Source of the DNA: Blastomussa wellsi
Taxonomy: Eukaryota > Cnidaria > Anthozoa > Scleractinia > Plerogyridae
Length of the DNA: 64,000 nt
Direction: 5' to 3'
NCBI GenBank assembly: GCA_947652115.1
Contig: OX393574.1
Location: 14,564,215-14,628,214 of the forward strand
Position 1 is the stretch's first letter, and each line of letters begins with the position of its first letter. Below the pieces are notes generated by a model. The model saw only the letters and a list, made by a program, of their open reading frames with translations, had not been told where the DNA came from and did not search any database. Below are positions 10,175 to 19,070 of the stretch, piece after piece. The translations under genes and the position numbers were made by a program.

Positions 10175-13100
10175 TTACACATTGGTTTCTCCATGTTTTT
10201 GACTACCATTACCATTTCCATTGCCCTTAGTAGTTTGTTCAACTTTATTGTGTTCAGTTTTCATCTCTTGATGCTTGACAACGGTATAAGCAGTTGATCC
10301 ACCCAACACCAGCGCATTACTAAACCACCAAAGTGCTGTTTTTGCCTCATGATTGACAGTCACGGACAAGATTGTTTGCGCACATGCCTTGGCAGTTCCA
10401 CTGACATTGTGCGTTAGTGGACTGGTCACTTTGATCTGCAGACCAGTCACGTAACCAATGGCAACACCGAACAGTCCACCTAAGGACATCATTCCCCAAA
10501 AGTATGCTGACTTGAGCATGTGAAAACCAAAGATGGCTTGCACTTCACCACAAATAGCCATCAGGGGAAGAAATAGGAAAATTGCATTGAAATTGTTGTA
10601 TAGTTGAAGACGCCAGATGTTGCTGTCGACAACTGGTAGAATTTTCTTGGTGTATATAGCATTGAGGGAGACACAGAGACTTGCCAGAACACCAAAAAGA
10701 ACTCCAACGTAGGAAAGTTCACCTGAATTTCCTTCTTGATCAACACCCATGAGAAAACCTGCTATGATGATAGCACAGCAGAGCATTGCTTTACAAGATG
10801 TTCTTTGGCCAAGGATTAGAAATGAGCAGATCTAAAGGAACAGGAAAAACAAATAAAGCAGTTTTAATTCAACAACAATATATTTGGGGTCTGGTATCAC
10901 AGTACTGCAATGTGTACAAAAGGTTTCAGTTATGACGCCCTTTGATTGGTTTACACTCTCTGCACTCTATGCACGCCTATGATATTGGGTTACTTTGTAT
11001 CAAATCCTCTCATACTTCAGGGCCCAAGCCTGTTCAGTTAAAACCAACAAATTTGACAGATTGTAAAGTTTTCAGTCACTCACCACATTGAAAACTGTTG
11101 TTAGCGACCTTCCAACATTGTAAAAGGACACTCCAAGATATTTCAAGCACAAATTGTTGAATGTAATCATTCCAACAAAAACAATGGAGAGTGGAAGAAC
11201 CTGTGGAGAAGTTGGAAGAGCACACCAAAAGTGAGTGGAGTTCTTAAAGGGGCGCTGTCATGGTATTTTGGCGTCATTTTAAAATACTGACAGAAATATG
11301 TCCTGGCATCAATAGAAACCCAAAAATAATGGTGTAGTTTTGTTACCTAGGACTATATCACTACTAAAAGGATGGCAGTGGATTGAAATTACAGCCATTC
11401 CATGAAAATATCGTCAAAAATTCATTATGGTTTGCTCTCTGAGCCACAATTATTTTGATATCTTCCTCTTAGTCCGTCAGGAGCATTTTGAGCATGAGCA
11501 AAGGTACCAGGTGATGATATGATGAATGAAGCTGAAAACAGCAAAACCCATGTGACAATGTTCCTTGAAATGCAAGTCTCAATTCTGGTCTCTGGCACTT
11601 TCACAGAAATAGAACCCACACTGAGATTTTTTCAAACTTTGCTTATCGATTTGGGAATATTAATATCAATTCACCCTCGACAGGATTGTTTGACCTGTTT
11701 TTACAGTTATGATGTCCCAACTATTTAATACGTATTTAGCACTTACCTCCCGTGAAACTTTCAGGTCAATATTGAATGCAGGGAATTTGTCAATCGACGG
11801 GTACTTGTCTCCAAGAAAACTCAGAAGAAACAAACAAAGTAGAGCCACTATACACTGAAACCATGTGACAAACAGGGGTGCATCGAGCTAAGATGGAAAA
11901 ATCACACAACAATACATGATTGGATTACTTTACATCAATAAAAATATCTTGAAATAAAATCTCTTGTGAAATCAGAAAGCAGGGCATGAAACCCACCGCC
12001 CCTACCCACCCACTCCCACCAGGTTTAACACTGATAGGTGCGAAAGCCACTGTCAGTCCATTCATGATATCACCCCACCCACCCATCCATGAGTACAAAT
12101 GCAACAGACCAGACCACAAAACCTGGAACTCCATGCCTCTACTCTTTACAATAAGTGTGTGGGTTCTTTAATGTCCCCCACTGAAGGATGCAGGAGATGG
12201 AACCTACAGTATATCATCCTTATGCAAGATGACTAGAAAATCTAGTTACAAAGGCAGCATGTTCTCCTCAGTTAGTTTAGATCCTGAGTGTTGAGCTCAA
12301 TCTTGGGACTTGAACCTGAGATCCCCCACACACAATAAAAGGTTTCGACACGTGTAAAATTCAGTGAAGAGGCTCTGGCAAGCAACATGGCCCAAAAGGT
12401 AGCAACAGCACGTAGATGAATTTACGACAAAAGAAAATCTTGTACACCAAAATTCCGACAACGACCTCAAGGTAGAGAAATAAATTAAAGACAAAATACC
12501 GACACGGTACATTTTTAAATTCAGACAAGTGACACACGGACCCCCTGGCAGGGCCTCAATGAAATGCACCGAAGAGGCCCTGAATTTTGTTGTCACTGAT
12601 CTGTTTCCTCAAACTTCCACTTGACTTTTTGCCTTTTTTATTTGGTAAAAAGTTAGAAGGAAACTATATCATGGGGGATAATTAGTGGGTTCAAAAGTCA
12701 TTTTTAATGGACAATTACAGTGTGGACACTAAAACCCTGAACACTTGACAATTATTTTTACATTTTTTTCTATGATTATCCAATGAGAGCTTGCTATGGA
12801 CTGCAGGATTAGTATTTTCAGCACCTAAGAAAGCTAATTCTTCTATTTATATGAAGGGCTGACATTGGATGACGGCAAAAAAATGTACAAAATAGGGTGA
12901 AGTGTTCACGGTTTGATTGTCCTCACTGTAAGCTCAGGATCCATAAAATGCTTAAGCTTATTAAATTCTTGAAAGATTTCAGTTTAGTGCCATGCTATTT
13001 TCTATATACAAATATTTTTTATTCACTTTCTATTGCACATATTTGGTAGAAATTGAGAGAATTAAGCATTCACAGATTACTCAGCACAGTTGAGAAAATA

Positions 13101-13464
13101 TATTCATATAATATACATCTATCCTTGATACTGGTTCTTTAAAAAACATTCACGTATAAAGATAGTGTTTTGTTTTTACCTTCAAATCTGGACTGCTTAG
13201 AAGATATTTGTTCAGAAATACCATGGATATTGAAATCACCCTAAAATTTATCAATTTAAGACAAATATTAACGAATAAAGGGAAGGGACTATTGCAAGAG
13301 GCAGGGAAACTAATATAGTCCCCAATATAAGCTTACAAACGACGTGGCAAATGCTGGTCATAAGTAGCAAATCAAGTGAATTTCAAATCATTCTGTGTGC
13401 CTTACCAATACAATGCTACCACAGCCGCTATTCTAACAGACTTCACGAAAACAGACTCAGTCAT
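10175..13464 (-). CDS. SLC35C1: GDP-fucose transporter (SLC35C1), 5 exons
   Basis: The coding exons are 13464-13406, 13240-13180, 11887-11747, 11200-11084 and 10831-10175. All have GT-AG borders and the codon phases agree, giving 344 residues, close to the vertebrate length. The family imports GDP-fucose into the Golgi lumen in exchange for GMP and supplies fucosyltransferases. Visible hallmarks are [11 protein letters not shown] in the first membrane segment, [39 protein letters not shown], and the very conserved [20 protein letters not shown] near residue 280. The C-tail is polar with a KHQEMK segment and Gly-Asn repeats. The start ([10 protein letters not shown]) is the only ATG in exon 1 preceding the first membrane helix. 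It faces CTU2 across 319 bases. Identification is by sequence recall and is strong. Confidence 0.95.
12718..12928. mobile_element. TA-flanked MITE in SLC35C1 intron 2
   Basis: The terminal inverted repeats span about 50 bases, starting cagtgtggac at the left and ending gtcctcactg at the right. They are flanked by TA at 12716-12717 and 12929-12930. TA duplication with CAGT ends is typical of Tc1/mariner-type MITEs. There is no coding capacity. Confidence 0.65.
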
Positions 13465-13783
13465 TTTGATCTGGGTTGAATTTCGCCGCGTGACAGTCCT
13501 AGATTTCATAAAAGGAAGCCCTCGAACATGCAGCGATCGAAGGCAGAACATAAACTTGAAAATTATGGCAGCCACGTCCCATTTTGAAACCGCAGATGGC
13601 CCTGGGACGAGGTTGAAATTAAATTTTGAAGCTTTGAAGTAGACCCGCGGAGTTCTTCACTCGCCCATGCGCATTGTTACGGTCACGCACGACGTCACGC
13701 CTAAATCAAAATGGACACCACGAGTTGACATTTTTCGTCATTTTTCGACATTTTTCGTCCTGTAAAGCTCTTTCTTAACAATC
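13465..13783. promoter_or_regulatory. Shared SLC35C1/CTU2 head-to-head promoter region
   Basis: Only 319 bases separate the two start codons, which point outward. The stretch is richer in CpG than the surroundings (for example tcacgcacgacgtcacgcc near 13684) and contains acgtca-type CRE-like motifs. Bidirectional use is inferred from spacing; no start site is visible. Confidence 0.55.
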
Positions 13784-15157
13784 ATGTGCAGTGTGCAAGA
13801 GGAAGATTTGGAAAACGTTCCATCTGAGCTACAAAACAAGCTATCCAAAGAAAAAAATCGCGAGGGACGAACGTGTATGAAATGTTCCATTAGCCCCGCA
13901 GTTGTCGTCGTTCGACTCAATGATCCGTTATGTAAGTCGTGCTTTCTGGCGTATTTTACGCACAAATTTCGTGCAACCATCGGCAAGGCACGTGCGATAA
14001 GGGCAGGGGAAAAGATCTTACTGGCGTTTTCTGGAGGCCCGTCCTCGAGTGCTTTGCTTCATTTAGTCTGTGAAGGTTTGAGCAGTACAGCGCACAAGAA
14101 GCTTCGATTTGAACCCGGTATCGCTTTCATAGACGAAGGAGAAGTTATAAAGAAGAGTGGAGAAGAGCGATCTAAGTATATTGAGCAGATTGGCAATGCA
14201 GTGGCACACACAAAATTTCAATTCCATCAGTTAAATTTGGAAGACATTTTTGCCTTGGAAAAACATCCAAAAGATGATGCAATGTGTTGCAAGAAGTTTG
14301 AAGGACCAGAGAGTAAGCGTGTTACTTATCGAGCAGAAAAACTGAGAAATATTTTTGATGCAATGTCGTCAATGACAGCAAAAGAAGATTTGCTTAGGAC
14401 ACTGCGCAGCAAGCTGTTGCTCGCAATGGCTAGAAATGAAGGGTATTCGAAAGTAATGTCTGCTGATTGTGCCACAAGGATATCAGTCCGGTTGCTGTCA
14501 GACATATCTCAAGGGAGAGGTGGGGATTTGCCATATGACACGGGCTTCAGTGATGATCGTCATGGTGATGTCATCATTATACGGCCGATGCGAGAGTTCA
14601 TGGTCAAGGAGATTGCTTTGTATAACTTCTTCAACAATGTCAAAACTGTATCAGTGCCCACACTTGGAACTATGAGTCATTCACATGCAAGTATTGATCG
14701 TTTAACAGAAGGTTTTGTAAGTGGCTTGCAGGCCGACTTGCCATTTACTGTCAGCACAATTTTCAGAACTGGTGACAAGTTGTCTGTTAAGGAATCCTCT
14801 GAGAATGTAACTGCTTGTGCTCTTTGTGGAATTCCAATGAATGTAGATCCCACTCTTCTATCAACTCTCACAGACAGCTTGAGATCTGTTGAACTGGGCC
14901 CTGATAACAAAAACACTTCCACGTCCACCAGTGATTGTTGTGGTAGCTGTGATAGTGGGTGTTCGACCTCATCTCCGGAACAACAGCTAACCAAAGACAA
15001 CATCGTTGAGGCATTTTGTTATGGTTGTCGGTTGACATTTAAAGGCACAAAGTTTGGTGTGAGCGATCTACCCTCTTTTGTACTAGAAGCAGCAAGTGAA
15101 GTTTATCACAGGGCTCAGATGAAAGAACAGATTAAAGATTTCTTGTTGGATGAATGA
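13784..15157 (+). CDS. CTU2: Cytoplasmic tRNA 2-thiolation protein 2 (CTU2/NCS2), single exon
   Basis: This is an uninterrupted 457-residue frame. With CTU1 the protein forms the complex that takes sulfur from URM1 and makes the 2-thio group of mcm5s2U at position 34 of Lys, Glu and Gln tRNAs in the cytosol. Visible are Cys pairs CMKC (31-34) and CKSC (50-53), a P-loop-like LAFSGGPSSSALLHLV at about 80-95, and further Cys pairs CALCG, CCGSCDSGC and CYGC in the last third. The PP-loop reads SGGPSS rather than SGGxDS, as expected for the non-catalytic CTU2 partner. A short acidic lead precedes the first Cys pair. A polyadenylation hexamer follows at 15177-15182. Most animal homologues have introns; being intronless here is notable, but the frame is intact and the gene is not a decayed retrocopy. 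Confidence 0.95.
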   Translation: MCSVQEEDLENVPSELQNKLSKEKNREGRTCMKCSISPAVVVVRLNDPLCKSCFLAYFTHKFRATIGKARAIRAGEKILLAFSGGPSSSALLHLVCEGLSSTAHKKLRFEPGIAFIDEGEVIKKSGEERSKYIEQIGNAVAHTKFQFHQLNLEDIFALEKHPKDDAMCCKKFEGPESKRVTYRAEKLRNIFDAMSSMTAKEDLLRTLRSKLLLAMARNEGYSKVMSADCATRISVRLLSDISQGRGGDLPYDTGFSDDRHGDVIIIRPMREFMVKEIALYNFFNNVKTVSVPTLGTMSHSHASIDRLTEGFVSGLQADLPFTVSTIFRTGDKLSVKESSENVTACALCGIPMNVDPTLLSTLTDSLRSVELGPDNKNTSTSTSDCCGSCDSGCSTSSPEQQLTKDNIVEAFCYGCRLTFKGTKFGVSDLPSFVLEAASEVYHRAQMKEQIKDFLLDE

Positions 15158-15176
15158 CAATTTCTTCGTAATAACA

Positions 15177-15182
15177 AATAAA
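15177..15182 (+). terminator. CTU2: CTU2 polyadenylation signal
   Basis: An aataaa hexamer starts 20 bases after the stop codon, implying a very short 3' untranslated region. Confidence 0.55.
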
Positions 15183-15447
15183 CTGTTCAGTATAAACAGC
15201 ATAAAGTTCTTCTTTGATATTTGATTTCAAACATGACAATGATGGAGGGCTTATTCCTGTAGAAAAGAAGTATATGTACTACAATAGTCGATTTAAAATT
15301 TTCATTAAAACTAATATCCATTAAAACTAATATTCTCTTCAGTTCATTCCCAGTCTATATCAAAAATACAGATAAAATCTGAAATTAATTGATCAACCAA
15401 TAACAGTCATAAAATTACATGTATATTAGTTTATTGTTATTTGGTAA

Positions 15448-15660
15448 GGGCTGGTTCACACTGGCGAAATAAGGCCGACATAACGACGAGGTCACGCAAA
15501 TGCAAAACAGACCCTACACTTATGCTTTTTGTCGCCAGTGTGAACAACACAACATAACAACATAGCAGGAACATAATGACATAAAGCTACATGGACATAA
15601 CAACATAAGGAAAAGATTGATCTTTTCCTATGTCGTTATGTCGCTAGTGTGAACCGGGCT
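15448..15660. mobile_element. TAA-flanked MITE, copy 1 (Harbinger-like)
   Basis: The ends gggctggttcacact and agtgtgaaccgggct are inverted and flanked by TAA at 15445-15447 and 15661-15663. The interior is rich in acataacgacat motifs and contains ggaaaagattgatcttttcc, a short palindrome. The copy at 22773-23000 has the same layout. A 3-bp TAA/TTA duplication is characteristic of PIF/Harbinger elements. Confidence 0.7.
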
Positions 15661-15690
15661 TAAAATAAACCACTTCAGGAGGCTGGTATA

Positions 15691-15814
15691 TTGGAGGGTA
15701 ATGCCTGAGGCTGAAAGATTGTCCGAAAAATAAACAGTTGGCTGAGAAGCAAAGGTTTGAGGGCAACTGTGAAATTCTGAGTACAATCTTTCAGCCAAGG
15801 GCATTATCCTCCAA
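15691..15814. repeat. Hairpin element between CTU2 and DPM3
   Basis: The left arm ttggagggtaatgcctgagg and the right arm gggcattatcctccaa are inverted, with a second matching block ctgaaagattgt / acaatctttcag. The loop is about 60 bases. It is a compact, probably MITE-derived hairpin. Confidence 0.6.
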
Positions 15815-16188
15815 TTTACAAGTAAGCCAGAAAGGGGCTTAATTATTTTATAACCCTATGATTAATTTCCACAACACCATTTGTTGCAGTAAAAAAGGAA
15901 AAATCTTTTGTGACAATCATGAGGTAATTGCAGTTGAAATAAATGTAAATTGATTGATTTATGTACTTTTTTTTCAAAACTAATGGTTGAAAAGTTAGAG
16001 CCAAAAAAGTGACTGTTTGTTTTGCACTACTCAATTAAATTGTGACGGATATCAAATTGGAGGGGGTATATTGTTTGATACCCCCCCCACCCCCATCCCA
16101 CCCTCCAACACTCTAGATGTACAACTTAATTAGCAGAAAGCAAAGTCTTGCCTTCAAGGTTTGATATCGATCAGATGGTTAGAAAATA

Positions 16189-16334
16189 GACCAATTTTGA
16201 TATTTTAAAATTCAGCCTAAAACAATAGACCTCAGCACAAGGCTCTGTGGTATCAACTATAGAGTTTGTGGGATTTATTCCCCGGAGCCTTGAGATGTCT
16301 ATTGTTTTAGGCTGAATATTAAAATGTCGATTCT
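16189..16334. repeat. Hairpin element upstream of DPM3
   Basis: The arms extend for about 60 bases. Left includes attcagcctaaaacaatagac and right includes gtctattgttttaggctgaat (mirror image on the other strand), with a further matching caaggctc / gagccttg block. It ends 170 bases before the DPM3 start codon, so it may lie in or next to the promoter. Confidence 0.65.
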
Positions 16335-16503
16335 GCAAGCTACTCTTGTTTGAAAGAACTGGCCTGGGAACTAGAACATCAGAACTCTTGTCTCACACAA
16401 CGGTCATGTTATCAATGTTAGTAGCCGCTGACCAACGAAGGACCTTCGCTTTTCTTCTCTTCCTGGCTTGGACAAGGCTTGGACGAGAGTGCCCCGCTTC
16501 GAC

Positions 16504-17179
16504 ATGACTAAACTTACAGAATGGATTATATTTGCTGGACTAGCGTTTTCTCTTTGGATCACACTATTAGCGGATGTTCTACCGTTTAAATTACCTTACA
16601 AGGCGAAGGAAGTTATATGGCCGGTAAGATCCGAAACTTTTGCAAGAAAATGTCAGACATTAGGAAAATATCTTAGAGATTGTAGAGATGATTTGTCCCT
16701 AAACCGTTTCGTTTTTGCTTTGCAGATGCCAGTATATGCTCTGATTGTATTTGGGGTGAGTAGATAGACACGTTTCCTATAATTTTTGGACGCACTACAG
16801 ATGTGTAGTCTGTTTTTAAAATAGCTCTACATTCTCAATCGTTTCTTCTAGATCTCTTACACGATCTGTTTTGTTTGCAGTGTTATTCTTTAGCCACTAT
16901 TGGATACCGTGTAGCAATTTTCAATGACTGCGAGGAAGCGTCAGAATCTTTAAAACAGGTACTTTCCTGACTTGACTTAGACTATTTTTCCAAGAGTTTC
17001 CTTTTAATATAATTTGCATTTTTTCAAGGTTCTTTGTGTAACCAGGGTTACCAGTGCTGTAATATATTCTTTTCAGTTGCCAATTACTTAACTTTTTTAA
17101 CTGACATAATTTTCCTTTTTTGAAGGAGATAAAAGATGCAAGAGAGGATTTAACAAGAAAAGGATTCAAGTTTGACTGA
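16504..17179 (+). CDS. DPM3: Dolichol-phosphate mannosyltransferase subunit 3, 4 exons
   Basis: The exons are 16504-16623, 16726-16755, 16881-16958 and 17126-17179. All are in phase and encode 93 residues, against 92 in human. DPM3 sits in the ER membrane and tethers catalytic DPM1, so that dolichol-phosphate-mannose is made for N-glycans, GPI anchors and O-mannose. The start MTKLTEW matches the conserved N-terminus. Two hydrophobic segments follow (about residues 7-28 and 41-56), then GYRVAIFNDCEEA and a charged C-terminal helix ending RKGFKFD, the DPM1-binding part. An in-frame ATG at 16468 would add 12 residues; I prefer 16504 because it matches the conserved start. An aataaa lies at 17424-17429. 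Confidence 0.95.
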
Positions 17180-17475
17180 CATGTAACAACCGATGAAATA
17201 TTTTTGTCGTATTGTTAACTTAGGCTATCAAAAAATTATTCTACCACACAAAATTATTTACCACATGGACAGACTGTACCATCGTCCTACCTCCACTCAA
17301 ATCTTAAACTACAGAAAAGCAGTTCATAGCATTTCACGAAAACAGCATGAATAGCAGAAGACAGCTTTAGAACTGTGCCAAGTGTAGAATCAAAATGTGC
17401 AAATTATATTAAAAAGATGTTATAATAAATTTTATACAAATTTGAACATATGGCATGTGCTCTGATTGGTTATAT

Positions 17476-17627
17476 CAGTGCTGGAAATTAGCAGTTGCCC
17501 AGTATGCCCGAGACAACTAAAACTTCGTTCGGGCAACCAATTTTTTTTAAAAAAAAAGGGCTGGTTGCCCGAGATTGTCTGACATTTGCCCAAAGGACAA
17601 CCTGGATTTTTTTCTAATTTTGAGCAG
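17476..17627. mobile_element. hAT-like MITE family 4, copy 1
   Basis: The left terminus is cagtgctggaaattagc and the right is ctaattttgagcag, with an inner cggttgcccgag-type block also found in copy 2 (32327-32470). It sits between two 28-base direct repeats, atatggcatgtgct.tgattgg, at 17448-17475 and 17628-17656. Those are longer than an 8-bp hAT target duplication, so the flank was duplicated by some other event or the element moved into a tandem repeat. Confidence 0.6.
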
Positions 17628-17656
17628 TTATATGGCATGTGCTTTGATTGGTTATA

Positions 17657-18386
17657 CAAGTGTAGCAATCACATGTGTGAATACTGTTATGAAGCATCAT
17701 TGTATTCTACTCAAACATCTAGGTTTTGCAGAGAGAAATGTTAGTCTACCATCTCTCAAAGTCTTGAATTTTTTAGAAATTCCCACCCAACAACTGGACC
17801 CAAAAGATAGCATTGCCTTGATTTTAAAATGAATTATGTCACAGGCAGTCATATTTCACTCTTCACTTTATTCTGGTACAACATTCCCATTTTATTAAAC
17901 TGGCTAAATCCACCGATAAATCTTATAAATATTAAAATATCTTAAATTTTTCATTTTGTCGGCATCAAAACTTTGTACTCCAAATTGTTTTAATGTACAA
18001 CAGTACAAGTATTAAAGAAAATTCCAGCGGCAAAGAATTTTTTGGAGTGGTGGAGGGGACCCCTCAAAGCTAGTTGTCACAAAGCGACACTTAGCTGAAA
18101 TAGGAGGCATGAACAGAGTTGTACGTAAGCGCAAGTGGTATAGTCAAAATCAAACCATCTAAGTCATGAGCAGAGTTCCGATTCTGCGTATGACTCTGTT
18201 GTTTATGGTCTAGTGAAAACTGTAATGTCATGGTCTCAAGCAGAAGTGGAAGAACAAACCATTCAAATTGCCTGAGAACTAGCACTGTGATTAGCTTAGT
18301 CCTTCCATTTCTGCTTACAACTCCGAAAAGCTAGTGTTCAGAGTCATGAGCAGAAAATGGAAAAGTTCTGATTCTTCTGCCTCTGA
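17657..18386. other. Gap between DPM3 and NCKIPSD
   Basis: I see no gene. The part from about 18090 to 18380 repeats short blocks (agtcatgagcagagttc, agcagaagtggaag and a later mirrored ccatttctgctt), which suggests a degenerate inverted-repeat element later split by the TTAA element that follows. Confidence 0.4.
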
Positions 18387-18390
18387 TTAA

Positions 18391-18707
18391 GGTTACACAA
18401 TACCTTCAGAGGGCTACTTTTGGAGAAAAAAATTTTAACACTAATGGAATATTTGCTATAAAATGCTTGCTGATTAACACGGTGCAGCGCTTGCCTTTGA
18501 TATGATTAATTCGGCGGAACGACAGTCTTGTTTTCTGTTTACTGGCGTCTTTCTTTTCACAAAATGGACAACCAGCATAGCCATTTTTTTTTTTTAATTC
18601 TACAATTCAAAACCTTTCCATTGATATATAGTTTGTGGTAGTTTCCTTGAAAACAACGTAGGTAGGAATTTTTTTCTGAAGGACAACCCTGAAGGTATTG
18701 TGTAACC
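18391..18707. mobile_element. TTAA-flanked MITE, copy 1 (piggyBac-like target)
   Basis: The termini are ggttacacaataccttcag at the left and ctgaaggtattgtgtaacc at the right, a perfect 19-base inverted repeat. Exact TTAA lies on both sides (18387-18390 and 18708-18711). TTAA duplication is the mark of piggyBac-type transposition. There is no coding capacity. Confidence 0.75.
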
Positions 18708-19070
18708 TTAAGTCACAATTATCGCTTATGTTTATGACTCAGATGTTCCATTTTCACTCGGCCCTAAAAGCTCTTACGACTCACTCATCAGTGAAAACCA
18801 GCTTTTAGAGGGGAGTAGAATGTGTAATGTTAAGGAAGGGGGGAAGCTTTTGGCCCCTCTAATCCCTACTTGGGAGCCTGGTGTCAGGCAACTGAAGGAG
18901 AAAGAAGCAACTAGAGAAAGCCTTGGAGTGTAGCAGGCCTGGGGCAGCACAAGAAGTGTTAATCAGGCTCCATTTAGTGATTGGCTTTGCTAATGGGGTA
19001 TGTAACCCAAACTAGAGCCAGCTTGCGGTCTAGGTGCACCATTTCTACGTAATATACAAAATAGGTATGT

